Assembly: GCA_003453455.1 (NCBI GenBank)
Contig: DMLG01000127.1
Span: forward strand, 1-19,417
Source of the DNA: Clostridiales bacterium
Lineage (GTDB): Bacteria; Bacillota; Clostridia; UBA1381
DNA length: 19,417 nt
Reading direction: 5' to 3'
Shown piece after piece: positions 1 through 6,734 of this stretch. The translations under genes and the position numbers were made by a program. The notes under the pieces were generated by a model, which had not been told where the DNA came from, searched no databases, and was given only the letters and a program-made list of their open reading frames with translations. How positions within the stretch are numbered: position 1 is the first letter of the stretch; the number at the start of each line of letters is the position of its first letter.

Positions 1-515
1 ACCTTTACCGAGCAGTCGGTATCCACCAAAACGCCAAGCCCTATCGCTGTGGGAACTTGGTCGCTTTTTGCAAAATAATATGTCATATCCTCCGCTATTT
101 CGCCTGTAACTATCGGCACCCGCCCTGAATACGGCTCTTTCATTCCCATATCATATATAACGCAAAGCTGACCTTTGCCAACCGCTTTTCCTACATCGAG
201 CTTCCCTTTTTTATTAAGCGGTAAATCCACAAGCGGATTTACCGCATACCCTCTCACCTGCGATTTGTTATCCGAAACGGCTACAATGCTCCCGAGCGGT
301 CCGTCGCCTCGAAACTGAATAGTCACAGAATCTGCGTCATTTTTGAGATTTTGCCCCATAATCGCCGCAATCGTAAGTGTTCTCCCAAGCGCTGCTGTTG
401 CAACGGGAAGACTTTTATGAATTTTTTGTGCCTCGTTTGCAAGAAGTGTTGTATTTGCAACAAAAATTTTTATTGCTCCGTCAAGGCTTTGCCCCCGCAC
501 TAATATATCTGCCAT
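1..515 (-). CDS. hslO: 33 kDa redox chaperone Hsp33, N-terminal part (cut by window edge)
   Basis: Reading from the ATG at 515 toward base 1 gives an open frame of 171 codons that begins MADILVRGQSLDGAIKIFVA. It carries the Hsp33 core signatures: GDGPLGSIVA near residue 71, RGYAVNPLVDLP near 88, KLDVGKAVGKGQL near 105, and EPYSGRVPIVTGEIAEDMTYYFAKSDQ. Hsp33 is a cytoplasmic holdase chaperone switched on by oxidation of a C-terminal CxC/CxxC zinc centre; that part lies outside the window, so redox competence cannot be judged. The start codon is separated from the cdaR stop (519..517) by one base, and its Shine-Dalgarno AGGGAG lies inside the last cdaR codons, so translation is probably coupled. 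It is the third gene of a cdaA-cdaR-hslO run. Family assignment is confident from the motifs. Confidence 0.9.
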   Translation of the reverse strand, partial: MADILVRGQSLDGAIKIFVANTTLLANEAQKIHKSLPVATAALGRTLTIAAIMGQNLKNDADSVTIQFRGDGPLGSIVAVSDNKSQVRGYAVNPLVDLPLNKKGKLDVGKAVGKGQLCVIYDMGMKEPYSGRVPIVTGEIAEDMTYYFAKSDQVPTAIGLGVLVDTDCSVK

Positions 516-516
516 T

Positions 517-1701
517 TTATTCTCCCTGTTCCATTCTTACCAAAACGCTGTATGTTCCTATTATATCAATATCGCTGTCCGTTTCTATCTGAACGGGCAA
601 AATTTTCTCTGCTTCTGTCATTTTTCCGACATCAACCGATAATTTTAGTTTTATATTTGAAGCATCTTCAATGGATTTCAGCGTGACCGTTTTCTCCTTA
701 GGACTTATAACCGCTGTTTTTCCATCAGGCACATTTACCGCTTCTACCTGCGCAGTAATTTCCCGAAGCTCCTTTGGCAAAATCTCCCCTGTTACTGAGA
801 TAGTCATATCCTCTTCCTTTACATACACTCCATCAGGAACAATAAGCTCTGCCTCATATGTGTTCTTGTCCTTTTGAGGTGTTATTACAGCTTCAATATA
901 CTCTGCCTCTATCCCTTCGCTAATTCCTGCCTCGACGGTATTTTTCTCTATATTTTTTATTAGTATTCCGTAATCTTCGCGGCTTTCTTCGCTTAGTACC
1001 ACCTTTACCGCAAGCTCTGTTTTTTCATATACTGTACTCTCAACCGTGACAGTACGGCGGCTTTTATTTACAATACTCTCTTCCGAAACAAGCTCTCCTT
1101 TTTCGGTATAAAGTTCGTACAAACATTCCTGCGTGTTTGTCTTTGAAATTTTTGATGCATCTACCCTTACTTTCGCATATGCAATATTATATACGGTATT
1201 TTCTGCTCCCGAAACCGTAACCGCGTCGATTTTGCTTTCACACTTTACTATAAAGTCGCTGTTTTTGTCGCGGTTTGTTACCTCTATTTTGACAGGTATT
1301 TCACGCGAGATGAGCGCCTCCGTTTCAACTGTCAGTTCCCTAACCCGTACCTTTTCAAGCACAACGCGGTCTGAGGGATAAGAATAGGAAACCGAAATAA
1401 CATTTTCCCCTGTATTTTTTACAGAGGACACATCAACAGATGCATAAATTTCTCCAAGCGCTGAAATTACATTGCTGCGGCTTCCCCTGATAACAACGCT
1501 TAGCGACGGAAGCTCGTCTTTATTTACTATTGCAAATCCGTTTGCGTTTAAATCATTTTCGCCCTTGATTTCAAGATTTACCCCTGTAAGCGTCTGGCTT
1601 ATGGCAGGGTCCTCAGTATATGTTATAGCAAACCATAATACTATCGCGATCAATGCCGATAATATTTTTAAAAGAAGTTTACTGTTTTTTATTTTTTCCA
1701 T
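517..1701 (-). CDS. cdaR: CdaR-type YbbR-domain protein, regulator of diadenylate cyclase
   Basis: This is a 394-residue protein with one N-terminal membrane segment (about residues 8-27, KLLLKILSALIAIVLWFAIT) followed by a long beta-rich extracytoplasmic part built from YbbR-type repeats (for example SVVIRGSRSNVISAL and the VNVPDGKTAVISPKEKTVTL stretch). In Firmicutes CdaR is made with the membrane diadenylate cyclase CdaA and modulates c-di-AMP synthesis; the gene directly upstream here is cdaA, which supports the name. I chose the ATG at 1701 because AAAGGAG lies 12 bases upstream. A TTG at 1725 is in frame but has no visible Shine-Dalgarno. glmM, the usual third gene of this operon, is not next; hslO is. 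The YbbR family is clear; the exact repeat number was not established by eye. Confidence 0.85.
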   Translation of the reverse strand: MEKIKNSKLLLKILSALIAIVLWFAITYTEDPAISQTLTGVNLEIKGENDLNANGFAIVNKDELPSLSVVIRGSRSNVISALGEIYASVDVSSVKNTGENVISVSYSYPSDRVVLEKVRVRELTVETEALISREIPVKIEVTNRDKNSDFIVKCESKIDAVTVSGAENTVYNIAYAKVRVDASKISKTNTQECLYELYTEKGELVSEESIVNKSRRTVTVESTVYEKTELAVKVVLSEESREDYGILIKNIEKNTVEAGISEGIEAEYIEAVITPQKDKNTYEAELIVPDGVYVKEEDMTISVTGEILPKELREITAQVEAVNVPDGKTAVISPKEKTVTLKSIEDASNIKLKLSVDVGKMTEAEKILPVQIETDSDIDIIGTYSVLVRMEQGE

Positions 1702-1736
1702 CTTTTGCCGCTGCTCCTTTCGCAAATTTATTACAT

Positions 1737-2567
1737 TCAGGCATCATTTCTCCTGAATTTGGATTTTGCTCCGTCCGCAAAAAAGGCTTTTTGAAGTGCT
1801 GCTGTAAGTGATTCCTTATTTAAATTTCTGGTAAGCGCGCCGTTTGCGGCTATTGAAATCTTGCCCGTTTCCTCGCTGACAACGATTACAAGCGCATCGG
1901 ATGCCTCAGAAACGCCTAATGCTGCGCGATGGCGAGTACCAAGCTCCCTTGAAAGATTTTCATTTGAAGTGAGCGGCAAAAAACAGCCTGCCGTATGTAT
2001 TCTGTCGCCCCGTATTATGACTGCACCGTCATGCAGCGGCGTATTCGGGACAAAAATATTTTCCAAAAGTGCAGAGCTTACCTCCGCGTCAATAAGCGTG
2101 CCTGTTCCTATTACATCTCCCAGCTTTGTTTCCCGTTCTATTACAATCAGCGCGCCCGTTTTCGACTCCGAAAGATTTAAAGCTGCTTTCACAATTCCTC
2201 TTATAGAGTACTCGCGCGTTTCTGCGGGACCTGATGTAATATTCATTATTTTTCCAACCTTTGATCGTCCCATTTTTTCCAAAAGGCTCCGAAGCTCCGG
2301 CTGAAATATTACCACAATTGCAAACATTCCCACCTGCATAGCGCTGCGAAGCAGGTAGTTTAATGTATTTAAGTGAAACCATGAGCTTATTTGAAGGACA
2401 AAAAACAGAATTAAAATGCCTTTTACAAGCTGCATGGCGCGTGTTTCCTTTATTGATTTTAAAAGCTGATAAACAATAAAGGCAATCAGCAGAATATCTA
2501 TTAAATCGGTCAGCTTTAAAACCTGAAAAAAGCTTTTAAAGTATATAAGCGCTGATGACATATTCAT
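1737..2567 (-). CDS. cdaA: Diadenylate cyclase CdaA (c-di-AMP synthase)
   Basis: This 276-residue protein is close in length to Bacillus CdaA. It has three hydrophobic membrane helices (about 20-38, 47-62 and 75-90) and then a DAC domain. Catalytic signatures are visible: LHDGAVIIRGDRI with DGA at 180-182, GCFLPLT at 194-200, and GTRHRAALGVSE with RHR at 212-214. DAC enzymes condense two ATP into cyclic di-AMP, a messenger that controls potassium and osmolyte transport and wall homeostasis. The start is ambiguous between ATG 2567 and ATG 2561; the Shine-Dalgarno GGAAGG at 2576..2571 is 3 and 9 bases away respectively, so either may be used. The gene heads cdaA-cdaR-hslO and is divergent from the secreted protein gene at 2716. 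Confidence 0.95.
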   Translation of the reverse strand: MNMSSALIYFKSFFQVLKLTDLIDILLIAFIVYQLLKSIKETRAMQLVKGILILFFVLQISSWFHLNTLNYLLRSAMQVGMFAIVVIFQPELRSLLEKMGRSKVGKIMNITSGPAETREYSIRGIVKAALNLSESKTGALIVIERETKLGDVIGTGTLIDAEVSSALLENIFVPNTPLHDGAVIIRGDRIHTAGCFLPLTSNENLSRELGTRHRAALGVSEASDALVIVVSEETGKISIAANGALTRNLNKESLTAALQKAFFADGAKSKFRRNDA

Positions 2568-2598
2568 AACCCTTCCTTTCCGCTGTATTTATGCTCCT

Positions 2599-2627
2599 AT
2601 TATACATTATTTTTTCTTGATTTACCA
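2599..2627 (-). promoter_or_regulatory. Putative sigma-A promoter of cdaA-cdaR-hslO
   Basis: On the minus strand a perfect -10 TATAAT (2604..2599) lies 17 bases downstream of TGGTAA (2627..2622), a weak -35 with 3 of 6 consensus matches. The distance to the cdaA start is about 30 bases, leaving room for a short leader with the Shine-Dalgarno. The -10 is convincing, the -35 is not. Confidence 0.4.
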
Positions 2628-2657
2628 GTCATTTTATTAAATTTTTATAAAAAAATC

Positions 2658-2686
2658 TTGTGGTTTTATAAAAAGTATGATAAAAT
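2658..2686 (+). promoter_or_regulatory. Weak candidate promoter for the exported CuAO-N/cohesin-like protein
   Basis: TTGTGG (2658-2663) and TAAAAT (2681-2686) are spaced by 17 bases, about 30 bases upstream of the ATG at 2716. The -35 matches consensus poorly and there are several overlapping AT-rich alternatives (TATGAT 2676-2681), so the exact element is uncertain. It is back to back with the cdaA promoter. Confidence 0.3.
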
Positions 2687-2715
2687 TGTCTAAAATACTT
2701 TTAGAGGAGATTATT

Positions 2716-3729
2716 ATGAAAAAATTTTTACTTTTCTCGCTCACTGCGCTTGCCGCATTTCTATTTACATTTTCGGCTTTTGCCGCAGATATTGCAGTAA
2801 AGGTTGACGGGAGAACTATCACATTCCGTGAAGACCCAAAACCTGTTGTTTTAAGCGACAGAACCTATGTGCCTGTCAGACGGGTGCTTGAACGCATGGG
2901 CGCAAGAGTTGCATGGGACGGGGAAACCCGCACCGTTACCGTAACTTCATACGATAACATCAAAATGGTCGTTCTTACCATAGACAGCCCTGAGATTATT
3001 GTTTATACCTTTACCAGCGTGCTTCACGCCGACAAGGACACCGTTATTTCCGATGTCAGTCCGATTATTTTAGATGACAGAACTATGCTTCCAATCCGTG
3101 TTATTGCTGAGGCTTTGGGAGCTGATGTTGAATATGACGAAAGCGGCATTGCAGAAATAACAACCTATCAAGCTAAGACGGCACTTAAAGAAACTTTTGG
3201 GGAAGACGCCCTAAAAGATAAAATTGATCTTGCTGATGCATATTCCGAAAATTTGCCTAAAATAAGCCTTTCATGCGATGCAAAAGACATAAAAGAAGGC
3301 GATGAAATCAGCGTTTATGTGCATATTTCAGATCTTGAAACCTCGCACAGCGGTGCCTCTTTTTCGGGACTTACAACTACCGTTTTTTATGACACCGAAA
3401 ACTTCTCTTATGACGGGTTTACCTGTATTGATAAAAATGGAGAGGCTCCTCCTGCCCTTTCGGCAGACAACGCACTTTTCTATGAAAACGGAGCAAAAAT
3501 TGTATATATCTACACTCCCGGTTCAGAGTATGTCCAAAAAGAGGACGGTGCTGTTTTAAAACTTACCTTTACAGCCCTCTCCGATAAGGGCGGTCTATTT
3601 TCCCTTTCGGACGGAGTTTCCGAACTCGGCTACGATAATGAAGTTATTTTTTCATCAGGTGATAATGCATACAGTATAGCAAGATATGACGAGCTGTTTG
3701 TTGATACCTCCGAATTATCAGTAAGATAA
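2716..3729 (+). CDS. Exported protein: copper amine oxidase N-terminal-like domain plus cohesin-like domain
   Basis: The ATG at 2716 has GAGGAGA five bases upstream and gives 337 residues. Residues 1-23 form a typical signal peptide (MKKFLLFSLTALAAFLFTFS then AFA before AD), so the product is exported. Residues about 28-150 contain two copies of the copper-amine-oxidase-N pattern, RTYVPVRRVLERMGARVAWD and RTMLPIRVIAEALGADVEYD; despite the name, this domain is common in Clostridia surface proteins and carries no amine oxidase active site. Residues about 180-330 look like a cohesin or related beta-sandwich: LSCDAKDIKEGDEISVYVHI, a TTVFYDTENFSYDGF strand pair, and GAVLKLTFTALSDKGG. No dockerin, SLH or LPXTG anchor is visible. 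Its partner and substrate are unknown; a role in envelope assembly or adhesion is inference only. Confidence 0.75.
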   Translation: MKKFLLFSLTALAAFLFTFSAFAADIAVKVDGRTITFREDPKPVVLSDRTYVPVRRVLERMGARVAWDGETRTVTVTSYDNIKMVVLTIDSPEIIVYTFTSVLHADKDTVISDVSPIILDDRTMLPIRVIAEALGADVEYDESGIAEITTYQAKTALKETFGEDALKDKIDLADAYSENLPKISLSCDAKDIKEGDEISVYVHISDLETSHSGASFSGLTTTVFYDTENFSYDGFTCIDKNGEAPPALSADNALFYENGAKIVYIYTPGSEYVQKEDGAVLKLTFTALSDKGGLFSLSDGVSELGYDNEVIFSSGDNAYSIARYDELFVDTSELSVR

Positions 3730-3783
3730 AAGCTCCGCCTGTCGGCGCAGGAATAATGCAGCATTTTTCCTAAATAATAACAC

Positions 3784-3816
3784 AAAAGACTGACTGCTTT
3801 CGCAGTCAGTCTTTTT
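3784..3816. terminator. Bidirectional intrinsic terminator between the exported protein gene and htrA
   Basis: A perfect 14-bp stem, AAAAGACTGACTGC (3784-3797) and its complement (3802-3815), encloses a TTTC loop, with a T run on the plus side and four T on the minus side. The stem overlaps the TAA stop of htrA (3817..3815). Confidence 0.93.
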
Positions 3817-5011
3817 ATTTCTTGGGTTTATCTTCGCTTAGCTGAACATTTATATCGGTAAGTTCTCCGTTTCTTATGACGGTTAGCGTTATATAATCAC
3901 CCGGTTTTTTTGTATCCCTTATATTGTTTAATGCTTCTCCCGTGTTTACAACCTGTCCGTCCGCTTTTACAATAAGGTCGCCTTGTTTTATTCCTGCTTT
4001 TTCCGCTCCGCTGCCCTCTGATACCGAATATACGGTAAGTCCGTTTTTGGATTCTGTTATCGTTACGCCTATAAGGCTTCTTCCTGAAACATACCCTTCA
4101 TTCATAAGGTCATCTATAATCGGTTTTGCCTCGGAAATTGCTATTGCAAAGCCTATTCCTTCAACGCCTGTTTCAGACATCTTAATAGAGTTAATTCCTA
4201 TAACTTCGCCGTATTGATTTACAAGTGCCCCGCCTGAATTACCCGGATTTATTGCTGCATCTGTCTGCAAAAGATTATAGCTTCGGTTTTCTACCGTCAT
4301 TTTTCTGTTTACCGCGCTTATAACTCCCGCTGTTACCGTTCCTGCAAGCTCCTGTCCCAGAGGATTTCCTATGGCCACCGCAAGATCTCCTACCTCTACC
4401 TGACTTGAATCTCCCAAAACTGCCGCCGTAAGGCCTGTTGCATTTATTTTTAAAACCGCAAGGTCTGATTTTGAGTCTGCACCCACAAGCGTTGCCGTAT
4501 ATTCATCGCCTGTGTTCAAAACTATTGTTATTTCGCTTGCTTCTGCTATAACATGCTGATTTGTTACTATATAACCGTCTTCACTTATTATAATTCCCGA
4601 GCCTGAGCCTTGCTTTACAAGTTCATCACTTGTCTGATAATAATAATATCTTCCGCTGAACGGATCATAATATCTTTGCGGTTGAAGCTTTGCCTTATTT
4701 ATAACACCAACGCAGGAAGGTCCGACTTGCTTTGCTATCTCGGAAACAGAGAGCGCTTTTTTACCGTTTTCAAAAAGCACTGTGCTTGCTGCTCCCGAAG
4801 TATTGCTGACCGGCGCTGTGTACGATACCTGCTGCGTCTTTATAATCGGTTTTAAATAGTAATAGCCGCCTACGCCCACCGCTCCTGCGGTTACAGCGCT
4901 TGCTAAAAATGCTGATAAAAGATACGGTGCAATTTTTCTAAATCTATGTTTTTTTACCTTTGGTCTGTATTCGATAAGTTCCGTTGAGTCTGTGTAAGGA
5001 TATTTTCTCAC
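3815..5011 (-). CDS. htrA: HtrA/DegP-family membrane-anchored serine protease with PDZ domain
   Basis: This 398-residue protein has a short cytoplasmic N-terminus, one membrane segment (about 28-50, IAPYLLSAFLASAVTAGAVG), a linker, a trypsin-like domain and one C-terminal PDZ domain (about 305-393). The catalytic triad is complete: His153 in VTNQHVI, Asp183 in KSDLAVLKI and Ser259 in INPGNSGGALVN. Such proteases degrade or refold damaged exported proteins at the outer face of the membrane. A Tyr-rich insertion (PQRYYDPFSGRYYYYQTSDE, 111-130) in the loop before the catalytic His resembles the extended LA loop of the family. Translation most likely starts at GTG 5011, with AGGAAG six bases upstream; the ATG at 5013 runs directly into a stop codon. 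The gene is divergent from the XRE regulator, with palindromes between them. Confidence 0.93.
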   Translation of the reverse strand: MRKYPYTDSTELIEYRPKVKKHRFRKIAPYLLSAFLASAVTAGAVGVGGYYYLKPIIKTQQVSYTAPVSNTSGAASTVLFENGKKALSVSEIAKQVGPSCVGVINKAKLQPQRYYDPFSGRYYYYQTSDELVKQGSGSGIIISEDGYIVTNQHVIAEASEITIVLNTGDEYTATLVGADSKSDLAVLKINATGLTAAVLGDSSQVEVGDLAVAIGNPLGQELAGTVTAGVISAVNRKMTVENRSYNLLQTDAAINPGNSGGALVNQYGEVIGINSIKMSETGVEGIGFAIAISEAKPIIDDLMNEGYVSGRSLIGVTITESKNGLTVYSVSEGSGAEKAGIKQGDLIVKADGQVVNTGEALNNIRDTKKPGDYITLTVIRNGELTDINVQLSEDKPKK

Positions 5012-5082
5012 ATTTATCTTCCTTTCTTTTTCTGCTACGATGATATTTTTTCACCCAGCCTTATTTTTATTCTTATGACTAT

Positions 5083-5091
5083 ATAATAGCA
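5083..5091 (-). promoter_or_regulatory. Candidate extended -10 promoter element of htrA
   Basis: The minus strand reads TGC TATTAT at 5091..5083, an extended -10 with 5 of 6 matches in the hexamer. No good -35 sits 16-18 bases upstream (TTCACA is 20 away), which fits an extended -10 promoter. The palindrome at 5094-5108 occupies the position just upstream. Confidence 0.4.
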
Positions 5092-5093
5092 CC

Positions 5094-5108
5094 CTATTTT
5101 TAAAATAG
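5094..5108. promoter_or_regulatory. Perfect 15-bp palindrome in the htrA promoter, candidate operator
   Basis: CTATTTT-T-AAAATAG is a perfect inverted repeat with a single central base. It lies five bases upstream of the htrA -10, in the -15 to -35 zone, where a bound repressor would block RNA polymerase. The binding protein is not known; the adjacent XRE protein is the obvious candidate. Confidence 0.45.
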
Positions 5109-5162
5109 TGTGAATAAAAAATTAAAGTTTTTTATAAAAAATATGAATTTTTTGTTAATAGA

Positions 5163-5190
5163 TTGACATTTTTGCCAAAAATACTATAAT
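5163..5190 (+). promoter_or_regulatory. Consensus promoter of the XRE regulator
   Basis: TTGACA (5163-5168) and TATAAT (5185-5190) are both perfect, with a 16-base spacer. Transcription should start near 5197, which makes the ATG at 5197 almost leaderless and favours the ATG at 5218 as the start codon. Confidence 0.85.
5168..5182. promoter_or_regulatory. Perfect 15-bp palindrome inside the XRE promoter spacer, candidate auto-operator
   Basis: ATTTTTG-C-CAAAAAT fills almost the whole spacer between the -35 and -10 of the XRE gene. A dimeric HTH protein bound here would exclude RNA polymerase, so autorepression is likely. Its centre is 74 bases, about seven helical turns, from the centre of the 5094-5108 palindrome. 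Confidence 0.5.
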
Positions 5191-5217
5191 TAGTGTATGA
5201 ATTGGGGGGCAAGAGAT

Positions 5218-5538
5218 ATGGATTTGTCGGAAAAATTGAAAAATGCCAGGACATCGCGTAAAATTACGCAGAAAACCCTTGCTGAAAAGCTTGGTGTTTC
5301 CCGCGCTACTCTGAGCCTTTGGGAAAGCGGCAAGTCTACTCCTCCCGTTTGTAAAATACTTGAATACCAAAAGATTTTTAATTTTGAAAAGGGCTATTTT
5401 AATGATGTCGCAAAGAAGCCTAACGAAAATAATGTTATCTCTTTTAACATATCACAGCTTAATGACACAGCTATTTGTGAGCTTGAGAATTTTTACAAAT
5501 CTCTTTGTAGTAGAAAAGAATATTTAAAAAAATCTTGA
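5218..5538 (+). CDS. XRE-family (Cro/CI-type HTH) transcriptional regulator
   Basis: The product is 106 residues. Residues about 3-58 are a typical HTH_3 domain: LKNARTSRKITQKTLAEKLGVSRATLSLWESGKSTPP, with recognition helix RATLSLWESG. The remainder (KPNENNVISFNISQLNDTAICELENFYKSL) has no recognised domain and may be a dimerisation or short sensing segment. I start at ATG 5218, eight bases after a GGGGGG Shine-Dalgarno (5204-5209); an in-frame ATG at 5197 falls at the predicted transcription start. The stop codon TGA lies inside the -35 of the rpsF promoter, and no terminator separates the genes, so read-through into rpsF is likely. Palindromes in its own and the htrA promoters suggest it controls both; this is inference. 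Confidence 0.88.
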   Translation: MDLSEKLKNARTSRKITQKTLAEKLGVSRATLSLWESGKSTPPVCKILEYQKIFNFEKGYFNDVAKKPNENNVISFNISQLNDTAICELENFYKSLCSRKEYLKKS

Positions 5539-5563
5539 CAGCGAAAAAGTTTTGGTATATAAT
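5535..5563 (+). promoter_or_regulatory. Consensus promoter of rpsF-ssb-rpsR
   Basis: TTGACA (5535-5540), a 17-base spacer and TATAAT (5558-5563) match the sigma-A consensus perfectly, as expected for a ribosomal protein operon. The -35 hexamer contains the TGA stop of the upstream XRE gene. A 13-bp palindrome (GCTTTTTAAAAGC, 5571-5583) lies at the expected transcript start. Confidence 0.92.
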
Positions 5564-5586
5564 GTTATGGCTTTTTAAAAGCAATA

Positions 5587-5631
5587 TCCTTGCCCAAGAG
5601 GATTTCATCTTGGGACATAAGTCCATAAGGA
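5587..5631 (+). promoter_or_regulatory. Structured rpsF leader able to mask the Shine-Dalgarno
   Basis: The leader contains a 7-bp hairpin CCCAAGA (5593-5599) / TCTTGGG (5608-5614). TCCTT (5587-5591) can pair with AAGGA (5627-5631) of the rpsF Shine-Dalgarno, enclosing that hairpin. GGAC/GTCC (5613-5616/5621-5624) offers an alternative fold. rpsF leaders in many bacteria bind the S6:S18 complex for feedback control; the CCG loop element typical of that motif is not present here, so a match to the known family is doubtful. Confidence 0.4.
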
Positions 5632-5641
5632 GGTGCGAAAG

Positions 5642-5941
5642 ATGGCTGAAAAACTTATTTACAGCTATGAAACAATTTTTATCGTTGACTCGTCTTTGGA
5701 AGAGGACGCCGTTAAAGCACTTGTAGAGAAATTTACAGGTTTAATTGCAAAAAACGGCACCGTTGAATCTGTTGATGAGTGGGGCAAAAGAAGATTTGCT
5801 TACGAAATCGATGATAAAACAGAAGGATACTATGTTCTTGTTGACTTCACTTCTGACGGGGATTTCCCGAAGGAACTTGACAGACAATACAGAATTACCG
5901 ACGGAATCCTTCGTACAATCATTATTCGTAAGGACAACTGA
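5642..5941 (+). CDS. rpsF: 30S ribosomal protein bS6
   Basis: This 99-residue protein has the usual length and S6 signatures: YETIFIVDSSLEEDAVKALV at the start, VDEWGKRRFAYEIDDKTEGYYVLVDF in the middle, and LDRQYRITDGILRTIIIR at the end. S6 binds S18 and the central domain of 16S rRNA in the 30S platform. The start is ATG 5642, six bases after a strong AAGGAGGTG; a GTG at 5633 lies within the Shine-Dalgarno and is rejected. It heads the conserved rpsF-ssb-rpsR operon and has its own consensus promoter and a structured leader. Confidence 0.97.
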   Translation: MAEKLIYSYETIFIVDSSLEEDAVKALVEKFTGLIAKNGTVESVDEWGKRRFAYEIDDKTEGYYVLVDFTSDGDFPKELDRQYRITDGILRTIIIRKDN

Positions 5942-5956
5942 TTGCGAGGTAATGTT

Positions 5957-6412
5957 ATGAACAAAGTAATTTTAATGGGCAGACTTACCCGCGACCCTGA
6001 AATGCGCCAGACAACCGGCGGTATTCAGGTTTGCAGTTTTTCGATTGCGGTAAACCGCCGTTTTGCAAAGGACGGTCAGCAGAATGCTGATTTCATCAAT
6101 TGCACGGCATGGCGCCAGCAAGCGGAATTCATATGCAAGTATTTTCACAAAGGCGCAATGATTGCCATTGTGGGAAATTTGCAGTCCCGTTCCTGGGAAA
6201 ATCAGGAGGGAAAACGGCAGTATGCAACAGATGTTGTTGTAGATGAGGTTTATTTTACAGGCTCTCGTCAGGAATCCCAAACAGGTGCGCAGGACAGCGG
6301 TTTTGATATGACACAGCCTGCTCCTAAGCCCGAAGCCGACAATGTTTTCGGAGATATTGACAGTATGGGATTTCAGACAATAGAGGGTTCGGAAGACGAC
6401 CTGCCGTTTTAG
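5957..6412 (+). CDS. ssb: Single-stranded DNA-binding protein SSB
   Basis: This 151-residue SSB has an N-terminal OB fold: MNKVILMGRLTRDPEMRQT, then VCSFSIAVNRRF, DFINCTAWRQQAEFICKYFHKG and SRSWENQEGKRQYATDVVVDEVYF. A flexible Gln/Pro-rich linker follows, and the acidic tail ends EDDLPF, the tip that recruits replication and repair partners. It coats single-stranded DNA during replication, recombination and repair. I start at ATG 5957, with GAGGT six bases upstream; an upstream TTG at 5942 is in frame but lacks a Shine-Dalgarno. Its position between rpsF and rpsR is the conserved bacterial order. Confidence 0.97.
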   Translation: MNKVILMGRLTRDPEMRQTTGGIQVCSFSIAVNRRFAKDGQQNADFINCTAWRQQAEFICKYFHKGAMIAIVGNLQSRSWENQEGKRQYATDVVVDEVYFTGSRQESQTGAQDSGFDMTQPAPKPEADNVFGDIDSMGFQTIEGSEDDLPF

Positions 6413-6441
6413 ACGATAAAAATTGATAGGAGGATTAGCAC

Positions 6442-6687
6442 ATGGAAGAGAAGAATGAAAGACCTTTTAAAGCAAGACGCCCTAAAAAGAAGGTTTGCGT
6501 TTTCTGCGTTGACAAGGTTGAAAATATCGACTATAAAGATACCGCAAAATTAAGAAGATTTATAACCGAGCGCGGCAAAATCGTTCCAAGACGCATAAGC
6601 GGTACTTGCGCAAAACATCAAAGACAGCTTACGATTGCGATTAAAAGAGCAAGACAAATTGCACTTTTGCCATTCGTTGCAGAATAA
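6442..6687 (+). CDS. rpsR: 30S ribosomal protein bS18 (zinc-type)
   Basis: This 81-residue protein matches S18 throughout: [63 protein letters not shown]. Cys19, Cys22, Cys56 and probably His59 form the metal site of the zinc-containing (C+) form. Many Firmicutes also carry a Cys-free paralogue that replaces this form under zinc limitation; none is seen in this window. AGGAGG lies eight bases before the ATG. It is the last gene of the operon and is followed directly by a strong terminator. Confidence 0.97.
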   Translation: MEEKNERPFKARRPKKKVCVFCVDKVENIDYKDTAKLRRFITERGKIVPRRISGTCAKHQRQLTIAIKRARQIALLPFVAE

Positions 6688-6693
6688 GACTTT

Positions 6694-6724
6694 AAAGACT
6701 GCAAAATATTTGCAGTCTTTTTTT
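6694..6724 (+). terminator. Intrinsic terminator of rpsF-ssb-rpsR
   Basis: A perfect 12-bp stem AAAGACTGCAAA (6694-6705) / TTTGCAGTCTTT (6709-6720) has an ATA loop and runs into seven T. It starts seven bases after the rpsR stop. Confidence 0.95.
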
Positions 6725-6734
6725 GTTTAATCTA

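Noticed and set aside
1702..1725. An upstream TTG start for cdaR adding eight residues
   Set aside because: No Shine-Dalgarno precedes the TTG, and the added codons contain the AAAGGAG that serves the ATG at 1701.
1861..2304. A 147-codon open frame on the plus strand opposite cdaA
   Set aside because: It lies entirely within the well-supported cdaA gene on the other strand, has no Shine-Dalgarno and resembles no known protein; it is an antisense shadow.
3733..3752. A GC-rich hairpin-like sequence just after the CuAO-N/cohesin-like gene
   Set aside because: Only a CGCC/GGCG 4-bp stem is perfect and no T run follows; the strong terminator at 3784-3816 suffices.
5197..5217. ATG at 5197 as start of the XRE regulator
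   Set aside because: It coincides with the predicted transcript start, while the ATG at 5218 has a GGGGGG Shine-Dalgarno and gives a normal HTH N-terminus.
5571..5583. GCTTTTTAAAAGC as a terminator for the XRE gene
   Set aside because: The loop would be a single base, no T run follows, and it lies at the start of the rpsF transcript.
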